Positions 33,044-43,453 of a stretch of 64,000 nt of DNA are shown here, one piece after another; the first letter of the stretch is position 1, and every line of letters starts with the position of its first letter. The stretch is taken from the NCBI RefSeq assembly GCF_038003525.1, contig NZ_JBBOPI010000001.1, positions 425,001-489,000 on the forward strand, read 5' to 3'. The stretch comes from Solibacillus sp. FSL H8-0538. Lineage in GTDB: Bacteria; Bacillota; Bacilli; Bacillales_A; Planococcaceae. The position numbers and the translations under genes were made by a program. A model generated the notes under the pieces. The model had not been told where the DNA came from. It made no database searches and worked only from the letters and a program-made list of their open reading frames with translations.

Positions 33044-34804
33044 CTATTTCGGGATAGTCAGTATAATAACCGTACCCCATCCTTCCTTACTTTGCACAAT
33101 GAGCCCGTATTGCTGGCCGTATGCGACTTTTAGACGGCGATGTGTGTTTAGAAGACCGATATGCTTTAAATGGTCATTGTTCGTTTCGAGTCGAGCCCGA
33201 ACTTCTGCCAGACGAGACTTTGACATACCGTGTCCATTATCAATAACCCGTATTTCAATTGATTTTGGTAAATTTATTAATTTAATCTTCATTTTAAATG
33301 GTCGTTCAGAAGTAAGTCCGTGCTGTAAGGCATTTTCAATGAGCGGCTGTAAAATGAGCTTCTTCACCTGATAATGACGGATGGTATCATCAAGCTCCCA
33401 TTGCAACGTAAACTCATTATGATACCGGATCTTTTGTATTTCAATATAGTGCATCGTATATTTAATCTCCTCTGAAATCGGCACTAACCTAGTTTCTTCA
33501 TCTAAAGAATAACGTAAAATGACGGCGAGATTTTCAATCATTGCATTTAATTCATTGGGGCTACCCGTTAGCGCAATAGCTTTCCAATTAATTGTTTCGA
33601 GCGTATTAAATAAAAAATGCGGATTAAGCTGTGAATGAAGTGCCATATATTCCATCGCCTGCTCCTTATATTTTTTCTCCGCTACATGCACCTTTAATAT
33701 GTTCGTTTCTCTGTAATTAATTAAAATACTATGTACGATATAGCTATAAATATCACGTACTTGGCGAGGCAGTGGAGGGAGTGGTTTATCGGCTTCCGCT
33801 GCTTCAAAAATTGCGACGATGGTTTTGACGTTCCGAGATGTAATATTCGTCAAATAGAGCGCTAATAAAACGCTCCCCCCTATGCAAGCTACGAGTAATA
33901 CGAGCGCGATTTTAATTAAACGAATCGGCACTTCGTAGATTGATGATTTCGGGCTAACTGAAAAGTACGTCCAGTTATATTTCTCAGAAGTGATTTTCGA
34001 CACAATAAATGAATCTCGGTTAATGACCTTAGAAAAGACATCTTCTTGCTTTTTCATAATATCCGCAATATCCGATTTCTTTAGTGAAAAACGCTCCTCA
34101 TTGAATAAAACTTTATTTTCTTCATCAACGATAAATAATCCGAGTCCAGCTGTTTTTGATAAGGTGTTCAGCTGTTCTTCAATATATTCTGTTTTAATAT
34201 TTAACACGATGACGCCATCCATATGTGGGATTTTTCGGAACATCGTAATTAAATCAACCTTATCAGAAGGCTCGTTAAAAATTTGTTTTGAAATGGTGCG
34301 CGCTTCAGCCCATGTCAATTCATCGCTTGCGGCATGACGCTGAAAGCTATTAAACCAGTACGTATCGTCAAATTCCTCAAGCTCTGTTAGACCACCCGCT
34401 GTAGAGGAAATAAATTTACCATTTTGATTTGCTACATAGATATAAATGGAATCAATGTATGGTCTCGCAATATTCGGTGAATCAATGAAATTTTTCAGGG
34501 CTGCTAGTTCCTTATGATCCTCCGTATTCAAGATAGATTTATTCATCACCTTCTGCAAATTTTCAAACTCAGACGCACTCGCAATAATATATAAATTTAA
34601 TGAATCGAGCTCGTTTAAAATAAGTTCCAGATGTTCACGCGTTTGCTTCAGAAGATTCGTGCTTTCATCGTTAATGCTCTCCTTTACATATTGCTGGATA
34701 ATTACAATTGACAAAGCACCCATGACAATAAGCGGAATTAGCATCGGAATGAGGAGCGTTAGGAAATTTTTAAAGAAGTAATCTCGATAATAATTATTAT
34801 TCAC
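33044..34804 (-). CDS. YesM-type sensor histidine kinase
   Basis: A 586-residue membrane kinase: a transmembrane segment near 13-35, an extracytoplasmic dCache-like sensor (about 36-290), a second transmembrane segment near 292-315, a HAMP-like stretch, the His_kinase domain with phospho-acceptor His in HSQLNPHFLFNTLE (near 395), and an ATPase domain with N box LIENALQHGL and G1 VIDNGHGMS. The HPHFLFN type belongs to the LytS/YesM family. It lies ten bases downstream of its response regulator and divergent from the peptide-type ABC transporter, which is probably its target. The ligand is unknown. Confidence 0.9.
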   Translation of the reverse strand: MNNNYYRDYFFKNFLTLLIPMLIPLIVMGALSIVIIQQYVKESINDESTNLLKQTREHLELILNELDSLNLYIIASASEFENLQKVMNKSILNTEDHKELAALKNFIDSPNIARPYIDSIYIYVANQNGKFISSTAGGLTELEEFDDTYWFNSFQRHAASDELTWAEARTISKQIFNEPSDKVDLITMFRKIPHMDGVIVLNIKTEYIEEQLNTLSKTAGLGLFIVDEENKVLFNEERFSLKKSDIADIMKKQEDVFSKVINRDSFIVSKITSEKYNWTYFSVSPKSSIYEVPIRLIKIALVLLVACIGGSVLLALYLTNITSRNVKTIVAIFEAAEADKPLPPLPRQVRDIYSYIVHSILINYRETNILKVHVAEKKYKEQAMEYMALHSQLNPHFLFNTLETINWKAIALTGSPNELNAMIENLAVILRYSLDEETRLVPISEEIKYTMHYIEIQKIRYHNEFTLQWELDDTIRHYQVKKLILQPLIENALQHGLTSERPFKMKIKLINLPKSIEIRVIDNGHGMSKSRLAEVRARLETNNDHLKHIGLLNTHRRLKVAYGQQYGLIVQSKEGWGTVIILTIPK

Positions 34805-34813
34805 AAACTTTCT

Positions 34814-35542
34814 TCACTCCTCTTGGCGGTATTCTCTTGGTGATTTGCCAAACGTTTTACGAAACGTCCGCGTAAAATTTTTGGAGTTACTGTAGCCAAC
34901 CATTTCGCTAATTTCATAAATTTTATACTGTACATCATCGAGAAGTTCTGCGGCTTTCTTCATTTTCACTTGCACGACGTAATCGGAGAAATTTGTTCCC
35001 GTCTTTTCCTTGAAGTACTTGCTAATGTAGTAAGGGTTCATATGGACAAGCTTTGCTGCGCCTTCCAGTGAGGCATTTTGATAATGACTTTGTACATACT
35101 TTTTGATCGTGTCGATAATTTTATCGTTTGACGATTCGAGCTGTGGAAGCAAGTAAGGTTTTTGATTGGCGTCGAGTAATTGTTTAATTTTGCAAAATAC
35201 ATCGGATAACTCACTATATTTTGTTGGCTTTGTAATGTAATTATTGACCCCGTATGCAATCGCCTGCTGAGCATAATGGAAATCTTGAAAGCCACTTAAA
35301 AAAACGACTTTAATATTTGCTTGATGCTCAAATAAGTGTTGCGCCACCTGAATACCCGTCATGACAGGCATACGAATATCAGTAAGTAGCACATCCACTG
35401 GCTGCTGCTCGATAAAGGTGAGTATTTCAACACCATCGGCAGCTTGCCCCACAACCTCAAAACCAATTGACTCCCACGGAAAATAACTGCTAAGCCCGTT
35501 ACGGATTTCATATTCATCATCTGCAATGAGCAATTTATACAT
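34814..35542 (-). CDS. YesN-type response regulator with AraC DNA-binding domain
   Basis: A 242-residue protein: receiver domain 1-120 with acidic pocket IADDE (7-9) and phospho-acceptor Asp55 in LLTDIRMPVM, conserved Lys near 104 (ITKPTKYSE), then an AraC-type double helix-turn-helix (about 140-242) with SLEGAAKLVHMNPYYISKYF and the closing ISEMVGYSNSKNFTRTFRK. It is transcribed ahead of the sensor kinase gene. The intergenic region to the divergent transporter (35543-35798) is A/T-rich and should contain its binding sites, though I cannot identify them. Confidence 0.9.
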   Translation of the reverse strand: MYKLLIADDEYEIRNGLSSYFPWESIGFEVVGQAADGVEILTFIEQQPVDVLLTDIRMPVMTGIQVAQHLFEHQANIKVVFLSGFQDFHYAQQAIAYGVNNYITKPTKYSELSDVFCKIKQLLDANQKPYLLPQLESSNDKIIDTIKKYVQSHYQNASLEGAAKLVHMNPYYISKYFKEKTGTNFSDYVVQVKMKKAAELLDDVQYKIYEISEMVGYSNSKNFTRTFRKTFGKSPREYRQEE

Positions 35543-35798
35543 CGAAAAACACCCCTATTTTTCTAATTGTTTAATTCTTTTAAATATATTGTGAATTAAA
35601 TCTTACTCTTTTTTAGATATTTTTCCACTCTTTATATTAAAAAAAGATACCTTTTTGCAAAAATATCTAAAAGTTGTTAAGCGAAGATACCAATTGTGAA
35701 GATATGTATCTATTTATGTAAAAAAACTTCGTGTTTAATAGAGAATATACTTTTATTGAATTTTCAGTTTATTAAAGCGTCAGCTGGGGGTGGTTAGG

Positions 35799-36776
35799 GT
35801 GAATAATCTTTTAGAAGTGAAGGATTTGCAAATTGTTTTTGAAAAAGAGAAAAAAGAGCTCGTTTCTGTTGATAATGTAAGCTTTTCATTAAAGCGTGGA
35901 GAAACTCTTGGAATCGTAGGGGAATCAGGGTGCGGCAAGAGTGTTACATCGTTATCGATTATGCGACTGCTTGGAAAAAATGGTCGTATTCGCCAGGGAG
36001 AAGTACTATTTGCTGGTGAAGATATAGCACATGTATCGGACAAACGAATTCGTGAGCTACGTGGTAACGAAATTTCGATGATTTTCCAGGAGCCGATGAC
36101 ATCACTAAATCCGGTATTGACGATTGGTGACCAAATGATGGAGAGTATTCGTCTCCACATGAAACTGGATAAAAAAGCAGCACGTCAATATGCGATTGAG
36201 ATGTTAGAGAAGGTACGTATACCGCGTGCTGAAGTCATTATTGATGAATACCCACACGGATTATCAGGGGGAATGAGGCAGCGTGTCATGATCGCCATGG
36301 CACTCTCTTGTAAGCCGAAATTACTTATTGCAGATGAGCCAACCACGGCACTAGATGTAACCATTCAGGCTCAAATATTAAAGCTGATGCAGGGCTTACG
36401 TGAAGAATCGGACACGTCAATTATGCTTATTACGCATGATTTAGGCGTGATTGCTGAAATGGCAGACCGCGTCATTGTTATGTACGCAGGGCAAGTTGTA
36501 GAGGAAGCGGAAGTGTTTGAGTTATTCGACAATCCGAAGCATCCGTATACGAAAGGGCTGATGGCATCAATCCCGCATATTGAATTTGATGGAAATGAAC
36601 GACTTGTTTCGATTCCAGGAACGGTTCCGTCACTCGACCAAATGCCACAAGGTTGTCGTTTTCAGTCTCGCTGTTCTTTTGCGACAGACAAGTGTATAGA
36701 GCAACAACCGTCATTAACGCAAATAACTACACAGCATGCAGTACGCTGCTTCTTATATGAATCGGGGGAGGAATAA
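35799..36776 (+). CDS. oligopeptide/nickel-type ABC transporter ATPase, OppD/DppD-like
   Basis: A 325-residue ABC ATPase: Walker A GESGCGKS near 40, signature LSGGMRQRV near 150, Walker B LLIADEPTTALD near 172, H-loop THDLG near 213. The C-terminal oligopeptide-transporter extension has CRFQSRCSFATDKC near 288-301, the Cys-rich region found in Opp/Dpp ATPases that can bind an iron-sulfur cluster. The start chosen is GTG 35799 with GGGGG eight bases upstream; GTG 35790 is the alternative. It is the first gene of a five-gene operon in the order D-F-B-C-A. Confidence 0.88.
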   Translation: MNNLLEVKDLQIVFEKEKKELVSVDNVSFSLKRGETLGIVGESGCGKSVTSLSIMRLLGKNGRIRQGEVLFAGEDIAHVSDKRIRELRGNEISMIFQEPMTSLNPVLTIGDQMMESIRLHMKLDKKAARQYAIEMLEKVRIPRAEVIIDEYPHGLSGGMRQRVMIAMALSCKPKLLIADEPTTALDVTIQAQILKLMQGLREESDTSIMLITHDLGVIAEMADRVIVMYAGQVVEEAEVFELFDNPKHPYTKGLMASIPHIEFDGNERLVSIPGTVPSLDQMPQGCRFQSRCSFATDKCIEQQPSLTQITTQHAVRCFLYESGEE

Positions 36777-36779
36777 TAA

Positions 36780-37769
36780 ATGGGCGCACAACAAACAAAA
36801 GAGCCATTATTAAAAGTTGAGCATCTAAAAACATATTACCCGATCAAAAAAGGTGTTTTGTCTAAAGTAGTTGGTCAAGTAAAGGCAGTGGATGGGGTAA
36901 GCTTTGCGATTTATCCAGGGGAGACGCTAGGGCTTGTTGGAGAATCAGGCTGTGGTAAATCGACAATTGGTAAAACCATATTAGGACTTGAAACATTAAC
37001 AGAGGGGCAAATTTTCTTTCAAGGACAGGATTTAGCACAACTATCCAAAAGAGAAATGAAGCCATTTCGTAAAGATTTGCAAATCATTTTTCAGGATCCG
37101 TTCTCGTCACTAAATCCGCGTAAGCGTGTGAATGATATTTTAGGAGAGGCACTACAGGTTCATAAAATTGTGGATAAACAAGAAATTCCCACAAAAATTG
37201 ACGCACTTATGGAAATAGTGGGCTTACCGAAGCATTATAAAACACGCTACCCACATGAATTTTCTGGTGGGCAACGTCAGCGTATTGGGATTGCAAGGGC
37301 GCTTTGTTTAAACCCGCAGCTTATTATTTGTGACGAACCAGTATCCGCACTCGACGTATCGATTCAGGCGCAAGTGCTAAATTTATTAAAGGACTTACAA
37401 AAAGAATTAAATTTAACATACTTATTTATTGCCCACGGACTCGGTGCAGTGAAATATACATGTGATCGTATTGCCGTGATGTACTTAGGGAAAATCGTTG
37501 AAATTGCGACAACCGAGGAAATATTTAGCAATCCGAAGCATCCGTACACACAGGCATTACTGAGCGCATATCCGATTCCCAATCCACATAAACGCGGGCA
37601 GGAACGAATCGTGATTGAAGGCGATGTGCCAAGTCCAGCGAATCCGCCAAGTGGCTGTCGCTTCCATACGCGCTGTCCAATTGCAACGGCGATTTGCCGC
37701 GAGCAGGAGCCATTACTTAAATCAGATGACGAAGGACATGAAGTTGCTTGCTTCGCATTAGACCAGTAA
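36780..37769 (+). CDS. oligopeptide/nickel-type ABC transporter ATPase, OppF/DppF-like
   Basis: A 329-residue second ATPase: Walker A GESGCGKST near 55, signature FSGGQRQRIG near 160, Walker B IICDEPVSALD near 183, and a CRFHTRCPIATAIC C-terminal extension matching that of the previous gene. The switch loop reads IAHGLG where most OppF proteins have SHDL, with His retained. The gene starts 3 nt after the previous stop, with GGGGGAGGA overlapping it. Confidence 0.88.
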   Translation: MGAQQTKEPLLKVEHLKTYYPIKKGVLSKVVGQVKAVDGVSFAIYPGETLGLVGESGCGKSTIGKTILGLETLTEGQIFFQGQDLAQLSKREMKPFRKDLQIIFQDPFSSLNPRKRVNDILGEALQVHKIVDKQEIPTKIDALMEIVGLPKHYKTRYPHEFSGGQRQRIGIARALCLNPQLIICDEPVSALDVSIQAQVLNLLKDLQKELNLTYLFIAHGLGAVKYTCDRIAVMYLGKIVEIATTEEIFSNPKHPYTQALLSAYPIPNPHKRGQERIVIEGDVPSPANPPSGCRFHTRCPIATAICREQEPLLKSDDEGHEVACFALDQ

Positions 37770-37785
37770 GAAAGAGGGGGATTCA

Positions 37786-38736
37786 ATGGTTTCGTACATT
37801 ATTCGTCGGTTATTAATTGCAATACCAGTTATTATCGGTGTAACAATTTTTAATTTCATCATTATTAATTTAGCCCCTGGTAATCCAGTTGAAATGTTCA
37901 TTGATCCAAATACATCAGCGGATATGATTGAGCTACGAAAAGAGCAGCTTGGTTTAAATGACCCGATGTGGCAACAATATTTGCACTGGATGGGAAATTT
38001 GCTACAAGGAAATTTAGGCTTTTCATATACAACGAATGATCCTGTAGTGGATGTTCTTTTAGCACGTATCGGCCCAACGTTTTTATTAATGGGCTTAGCG
38101 CTAATTGTTGGGCTTACAATTGCGATTCCACTTGGGATTTTAAGCGCAAAGAAACAATACAGCTTTTTAGACTACACAACAATGGGTGTATCGTTTTTCG
38201 GTATTTCCATTCCAGGCTTCTTTTTAGGGCTTGGACTAATTTACATTTTTGGACTGACACTAAACTGGTTGCCAAGTGGTGGAATGTTCACGCTCGGAAA
38301 AGAAGGGGACTTACTCGACCGCATTAAACACTTAGTATTACCAGTTATGGTACTGAGCATTTATGTCGCAGGAACGAATATTCGTTACGTTCGTGCAAGT
38401 ATGCTTGAGGTATTTGGTCAAGATTATTTACGTACGGCACGTGCAAAAGGACTAAAGGAATATGTTGTCACGAATAAACATGCCTTCCGAAATGCGCTTA
38501 TTCCAATCATTACAATTATCGGAATTGAAGTGCCAGCATTACTTGGCGGTGCGGTTATTACAGAGCAAATTTTCCAATGGCCAGGTATGGGACAATTAAC
38601 GATTCAATCTATCATGTCGCGTGACTATCCAACATTAATGGCTATTAACTTTATGGCCGCAATAATGGTGCTTAGCGCAAACTTAATTACAGATATAGTT
38701 TACTCGGTTGCGGATCCACGCATCAAGTATGACTAA
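37786..38736 (+). CDS. ABC transporter permease, OppB/DppB-like
   Basis: A 316-residue protein with six membrane segments starting MVSYIIRRLLIAIPVIIGVT, the hallmark N-terminus of DppB/OppB permeases. The cytoplasmic EAA loop YLRTARAKGLKEYVVTNKHA (near 223-242) couples it to the ATPases. It forms the membrane channel with the next gene product. Starts 16 nt after the ATPase gene with AAGAGGGGG. Confidence 0.9.
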   Translation: MVSYIIRRLLIAIPVIIGVTIFNFIIINLAPGNPVEMFIDPNTSADMIELRKEQLGLNDPMWQQYLHWMGNLLQGNLGFSYTTNDPVVDVLLARIGPTFLLMGLALIVGLTIAIPLGILSAKKQYSFLDYTTMGVSFFGISIPGFFLGLGLIYIFGLTLNWLPSGGMFTLGKEGDLLDRIKHLVLPVMVLSIYVAGTNIRYVRASMLEVFGQDYLRTARAKGLKEYVVTNKHAFRNALIPIITIIGIEVPALLGGAVITEQIFQWPGMGQLTIQSIMSRDYPTLMAINFMAAIMVLSANLITDIVYSVADPRIKYD

Positions 38737-38751
38737 ATAGGAGGACACACT

Positions 38752-39672
38752 ATGGCTACAACAAATGTAGAGCTCCAGCAAAATGCACCAAATTCGCAGC
38801 AACCTGCTACCACGCTTTCAAAAAAGGAACAAGGCTATTTCGGCATGGTAATGAAGCGCTTCTTTAAGCATAAAATGGCCGTTTTTGGGCTCATTTCTTT
38901 TATTGCACTTACACTTATGGCAATATTTGCACCGTTTATTGCACCATATGATCCGTATGCAATGAATAGTGTTTTTGGCGGTGCACCGTCAGCGGACCAT
39001 TTACTCGGGACTGATCAAATTGGGCGTGATGTACTAAGTCGCTTAATTTACGCATCACGTGTTTCACTCGTTGTTGGCATTGGAGCAGTAAGTATTTTCG
39101 TTATTATCGGTACGATTGTTGGCGCAGTGTCAGCTTATTTTGGTGGTTGGATTGACATGGTATTTATGCGCATTACCGATGTATTTATGGCATTTCCTGC
39201 ATTGATGTTAATTTTAGTCATCGTAAGTATTGTTGGGCCTAGCTTAACAAACTTAATTTTGATATTAGGATTATTAGGATGGCCGGCAGTTGCAAGGCTT
39301 GTTCGAGGAAGTGTGTTATCGCTGAAGGAAATGGATTTTGTAAAGGCGGCAGTGGCGCTTGGTTATAGCACACCACGTATTTTATTTTTGCACATTCTAC
39401 CTAATGCGATTGCACCGGTGCTTGTTTACGCGACTTTCGGTGTAGCGAGTACAATTTTAATGGAAGCCGCACTTAGCTTTTTAGGGCTCGGTGTACGTCC
39501 ACCAACTGCAAGCTGGGGCAATATGCTGACGGATGCTCAGTCACTAACGGTTCTAACAGAAATGCCATGGTTATGGATCCCACCTGGCTTGATGATTGTC
39601 ATTGCAGTATTGTCGATCAATTTTGTCGGCGATGGCCTGCGTGATGCAATGGATCCAAAGAATATGAATTAA
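38752..39672 (+). CDS. ABC transporter permease, OppC/DppC-like
   Basis: A 306-residue protein with an OppC N-terminal domain (FKHKMAVFGLISFIALTL, near 38-55), the conserved HLLGTDQIGRDVLSRLIY near 83-100, and five further membrane segments. The EAA motif region DFVKAAVALGYSTPRILF lies near 197-214. A Gln/Asn-rich tail of about 25 residues precedes the first membrane helix. The start follows AGGAGGAC. Confidence 0.9.
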   Translation: MATTNVELQQNAPNSQQPATTLSKKEQGYFGMVMKRFFKHKMAVFGLISFIALTLMAIFAPFIAPYDPYAMNSVFGGAPSADHLLGTDQIGRDVLSRLIYASRVSLVVGIGAVSIFVIIGTIVGAVSAYFGGWIDMVFMRITDVFMAFPALMLILVIVSIVGPSLTNLILILGLLGWPAVARLVRGSVLSLKEMDFVKAAVALGYSTPRILFLHILPNAIAPVLVYATFGVASTILMEAALSFLGLGVRPPTASWGNMLTDAQSLTVLTEMPWLWIPPGLMIVIAVLSINFVGDGLRDAMDPKNMN

Positions 39673-39687
39673 TCAGGGGGAAAACGG

Positions 39688-41319
39688 ATGAAAAAGAGTT
39701 TACGATTTTTACTAGCTTGTATGAGTATTTTTGCTTTGCTCGCACTGGCAGCTTGTAGCAATAGCACGCCGGACTCTTCAAAAGAAAAAGAAACAACTAC
39801 GAAAACAACAGCTAGTGGCGACAAAATTATGTACGTAGGGATTATGACACCACCTACACAGCTAAATCCAATTAATGCGCGTGAACTAAATACTCAAATT
39901 TTATCATCAATTCTTTTTGAAAGCTTATTCGATCTTAATGAAAATTTCGAGTTTTTACCGAAATTAGCAGATAGCATGGAAACAGAGGATAACATCAATT
40001 TCACAGTAAACTTAAATAAAGATGCGAAATGGACAGACGGCGAACCGTTTACAACAGAAGACGTGTTATTCACACTAAAAACGATGGCAAATCCAGAAGT
40101 AACAAGCCTTGGTTTACAGCCTCTTTCTGTTATTGAAGGGCTTGAAGCGAACGGTACATTAGCTGCTGGTGCAACAGAAATTGCAGGTGTCAAAGTAGTC
40201 GATGAGCACACATTTACAGTAACAACAAAAGTAGCGACTGACATAAATTACTTGAAAGAAAAATTAGGCGTAGATATTCGTTTCTTACCTGAGCATGTGT
40301 TAAAAGACGAAGATCCAGTGAACCTACACCAAAGTGAATTTATGCGCAATCCAAACGTAACAAACGGTGCCTTTACATTTGTAAAGCTTGAAGCAGATCA
40401 ATATGTAGAATTCGCGGCGAATAAAGAATACTACCGCGGCACACCAAAGCTTGAAAAAATCTTCTTCAAAGTATTACCATCAACAAACTTAGTAGCACAA
40501 TTACAAACGGGCGAAGTGCATATTAACCACCCAGGTGTTGGTCCAATTGCAACAGATGATTTAGAGCGCGTAAAAAACATGTCAAACGTTACTTTATTAA
40601 ATGGACATGCACTTTATAGCCAAGTTGTTTATGTAAACTTAGACACAGTATCAAATGAAAAAGCACGACAAGCACTTGTTCAGGCAATGAATCGTGACCT
40701 AATTATTGAGCAAGTACAACAAGGGTTAGCAGAACCTTCAGATGGTCCATACCCAACAGGACATCCATATTCTAATAAAGAAAAAGTGTATTCTTATGAC
40801 CCTGAAGCAGCAAAAGCGTTATTAGAAGAAGCAGGCTGGGATTTCGGAAAAGTATTAAACTTTGCCGTACCAACAGGGAATAAGGCACGTGAGCAAGCTG
40901 CAACAGTAATTGCAGAAAACTTAAAAGCAATCGGAGTACAAGTTGAAATTAATAAATACGATTTACCAACTGTTGTTCAAAAAGGTGCAGCAAAAGAATT
41001 CGATCTATTAATGTTAGGCTTACCATTCACATTAGATCCAGACTTAAGTGCGTACTATGCAACAGGCGCACCTTATAACTTCTCTGGCTATAGCAATCCG
41101 AAAGTAGATGAGCTATTTGCACAAGGAAAAGCAGAGGCGGACGTAGCGAAACGTCAAGATATCTATAGTGAAGTATCTAGCATCCTTCAGCAAGATCTAC
41201 CAATCATCCATTTATATGCACTAACTTCACCAGGTGTTGTGTCAAATAAAGTAGTTAATGCAAAACCAACAGATTTCGGTATGTTCTACAACATCCACGA
41301 GTGGGATTTAACAGAATAG
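39688..41319 (+). CDS. substrate-binding lipoprotein, family 5 (peptide/nickel)
   Basis: A 543-residue lipoprotein: signal peptide with lipobox LAAC, lipidated Cys at 23, a Ser/Thr/Lys-rich linker, then a family 5 solute-binding domain with NINFTVNLNKDAKWTDGEPF near 104-123 and the SBP_bac_5 fold to the C-terminus. It is anchored outside the membrane and delivers substrate to the DFBC complex. It is the last gene of the operon, ahead of a strong terminator. The ligand (oligopeptide, dipeptide or metal chelate) cannot be read; no YesMN-type system is known to me for Ni. Confidence 0.9.
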   Translation: MKKSLRFLLACMSIFALLALAACSNSTPDSSKEKETTTKTTASGDKIMYVGIMTPPTQLNPINARELNTQILSSILFESLFDLNENFEFLPKLADSMETEDNINFTVNLNKDAKWTDGEPFTTEDVLFTLKTMANPEVTSLGLQPLSVIEGLEANGTLAAGATEIAGVKVVDEHTFTVTTKVATDINYLKEKLGVDIRFLPEHVLKDEDPVNLHQSEFMRNPNVTNGAFTFVKLEADQYVEFAANKEYYRGTPKLEKIFFKVLPSTNLVAQLQTGEVHINHPGVGPIATDDLERVKNMSNVTLLNGHALYSQVVYVNLDTVSNEKARQALVQAMNRDLIIEQVQQGLAEPSDGPYPTGHPYSNKEKVYSYDPEAAKALLEEAGWDFGKVLNFAVPTGNKAREQAATVIAENLKAIGVQVEINKYDLPTVVQKGAAKEFDLLMLGLPFTLDPDLSAYYATGAPYNFSGYSNPKVDELFAQGKAEADVAKRQDIYSEVSSILQQDLPIIHLYALTSPGVVSNKVVNAKPTDFGMFYNIHEWDLTE

Positions 41320-41350
41320 TTTTTAATAAAAAGGAAAAATAATCATATGA

Positions 41351-41397
41351 AAACGTTAATCTATTGCATCATTTATGCATAGATTAACGTTTTTCTT
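41351..41397 (+). terminator. terminator of the peptide-type ABC operon
   Basis: Arms 41351-41369 (AAACGTTAATCTATTGCAT) and about 41375-41393 are complementary, followed by a T-rich stretch. Confidence 0.85.
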
Positions 41398-41487
41398 AAT
41401 TTATCACGTCTATTGATGATCGACTTGATGTGTTAAAAGCAGCGACGATGACACAGGCAAAAAGACGTGAAAAATAAAATTAAACCA

Positions 41488-42090
41488 TTAATAACCTTGT
41501 CTATAATCGTTTGCCGGTTCGGTTTGTGAGCCTCTTTTTGTTTGGATTGTTTTCAATAATGGGTATATACGTGTAGCTAATAAACTTGTAAAAATAGCAA
41601 GCGCAATGTCTATGCCTACCGTACTAAACAATCCTGCTGCAAGTACGTGTGATAGATTAGTTGGTATGTCTAGCCAAAGATTTAATGCAACGTAAAGGTA
41701 ACTAACGCCAATTGTATAAATGACGGCAGTTCCAATTAAATTTGCGATAATAAAATGTTTACGTGTAGGTTGTTCGACGCTTTCAATGATGAAGCCGATC
41801 GTATAGGCACCTGCAACGAAGCCTATTAAATAACCAAACGTCGGCTGTAATATATACATAAAACCTCCGCCTTGTGTAAAGACAGGTAGTCCTGCCAAAC
41901 CCACTAGGACATAAACCAATTGACTAAGTAAACCTCGCTTACTTCCTAATAAGGAACCTGCTAAAAACACAACAATAATTTGCAGTGTAAAGGGGACAAT
42001 GGGTAACGGGATTTTTATAAAGGCTCCAATTGCGGACAATGCGGCAAAAATTGCAACTAGTGTAAGAGATAAGGTACGTGAGTTTTTCAA
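41488..42090 (-). CDS. bioY: biotin transporter substrate-capture component BioY
   Basis: A 200-residue ECF-transporter S component with six hydrophobic segments. BioY signatures visible are IPLPIVPFTLQIIVVFLAGSL near 31-51 and the GGGFMYILQPTFGYLIGF region near 74-91. The frame could start earlier, but TTG 42090, directly after the bioA stop with GATGGGAA upstream, gives the usual N-terminus and makes it the last gene of bioD-bioA-bioY. The operon therefore joins biotin uptake with late synthesis under one BirA-type operator. Confidence 0.85.
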   Translation of the reverse strand: MKNSRTLSLTLVAIFAALSAIGAFIKIPLPIVPFTLQIIVVFLAGSLLGSKRGLLSQLVYVLVGLAGLPVFTQGGGFMYILQPTFGYLIGFVAGAYTIGFIIESVEQPTRKHFIIANLIGTAVIYTIGVSYLYVALNLWLDIPTNLSHVLAAGLFSTVGIDIALAIFTSLLATRIYPLLKTIQTKRGSQTEPANDYRQGY

Positions 42091-42091
42091 A

Positions 42092-43453
42092 TTATTCCCA
42101 TCTTTCTTTAAAAAATTGGTCGATAACTTCCTTCGTCGTTTCAATCATCCATTCGATTTCATCTTCCGAAATGACATATGGTGGCATGAAATAGATAATA
42201 TTACCAAGCGGACGGATTAGGAGCCCTTTTTCTAGTGCACGCTGATAAATTTGATAACCGATGCGCTCTTCACTTGGGAATGGGGCCTTCGTGTTTTTAT
42301 TCGCAACTAATTCTATTGCACCAACAAAGCCGGTTTGGCGATATTCACCTACATAAGGTAACTGACTGAATGCTTCCTGTGCTAATTTTTTTAATAATTG
42401 TTGTTTGGGTACTAACTTAGTCATTACTTCTTCTTCTTCAAAAATTGTCAATACTTCCTGTGCTACACGTAGGGCGAGTGGGTTACCTGTATAACTATGT
42501 GAATGTAAGAAAGCCTTCATCGTTCCGTAGTCGTCATAAAAGGCGTTATACACTTCATTCGTTGTCAGTACTGCAGAGAGCGGCAAGTATCCGCCTGTAA
42601 TCCCTTTCGATAAACATAAAAAATCCGGTGTAATATCAGCTTGCTCGCAGGCAAATAATGATCCAGTACGACCAAAGCCAACTGCCACCTCATCTGCAAT
42701 GAGATGCACATCGTATTGATCACATAATACTCTTAATTTTTCCAGAAATACTGCAGGATACATTTTCATACCTGCTGCTGCTTGAATTAACGGCTCAATA
42801 ATAGCTGCAGAAATTGTGTCGGCATGTTGTTTCAATTGTTCTTCTACGTACTGTGTACAAGGTGCATTACAGGTCGTAGGTGACTCGCTAAAAGGACAGC
42901 GGAAGCAATCAGGTCCCTGTGTATGTACGACATTTAATAACAGAGGAGCATATACTTCGTTGTATAAATCAACCCCTCCAACAGACAAGGCACCGAGTGT
43001 TTCGCCATGATAGGCATTTGTAAACGCTAAAAAACGTTTTTTCTTCGGCTGATTCGTTTGGGCACGGTACTGAAAGCTCATTTTTAGGGCCACTTCAATT
43101 GCGGCGGATCCGTTATCGGCAAAAAACACTTTTTCCAAACCTTTTGGTGTCAACGCAACGAGTTTTTCTGCCACATGAATCGCAGGCATATGGGTAAAGT
43201 TTGCAAAAATTACGTGTTCCAATTTTTGCGCTTGCTCAGCTAAAGCCTTGCTAATACGTGGATTCGTATGGCCAAATAAATTGACCCACCACGATGAAAC
43301 CGCATCTAAATAGCGTTTACCTTGTTTGTCATACAACCACACCCCCTTACCACGTTCTATCACGATCGGTGGAAAGGATTCATAATCTTTCATTTGTGAG
43401 CAAGGATGCCATATATGTTTAGTATCGAGGGCTTGTAGTTCTTTATATGTCAT
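42092..43453 (-). CDS. bioA: adenosylmethionine-8-amino-7-oxononanoate aminotransferase
   Basis: BioA makes 7,8-diaminopelargonate from 7-keto-8-aminopelargonate, with S-adenosylmethionine as the usual amino donor. The 453-residue class III aminotransferase has [12 protein letters not shown] at the N-terminus (typical of BioA), [15 protein letters not shown] near 109, [11 protein letters not shown] near 248 (PLP Asp) and [13 protein letters not shown] near 275 (Schiff-base Lys). It contains a Cys-rich insertion [17 protein letters not shown] near 189-205, as seen in BioA of Gram-positives. It overlaps bioD by 11 nt. bioB, bioF and bioW are not in this window. Confidence 0.93.
   Translation of the reverse strand: MTYKELQALDTKHIWHPCSQMKDYESFPPIVIERGKGVWLYDKQGKRYLDAVSSWWVNLFGHTNPRISKALAEQAQKLEHVIFANFTHMPAIHVAEKLVALTPKGLEKVFFADNGSAAIEVALKMSFQYRAQTNQPKKKRFLAFTNAYHGETLGALSVGGVDLYNEVYAPLLLNVVHTQGPDCFRCPFSESPTTCNAPCTQYVEEQLKQHADTISAAIIEPLIQAAAGMKMYPAVFLEKLRVLCDQYDVHLIADEVAVGFGRTGSLFACEQADITPDFLCLSKGITGGYLPLSAVLTTNEVYNAFYDDYGTMKAFLHSHSYTGNPLALRVAQEVLTIFEEEEVMTKLVPKQQLLKKLAQEAFSQLPYVGEYRQTGFVGAIELVANKNTKAPFPSEERIGYQIYQRALEKGLLIRPLGNIIYFMPPYVISEDEIEWMIETTKEVIDQFFKERWE

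Noticed and set aside
35038-35295. Antisense or shifted frames within operons (many of 60-170 codons)
   Set aside because: They lie opposite or out of frame to well-supported genes and have no start signals or family features.
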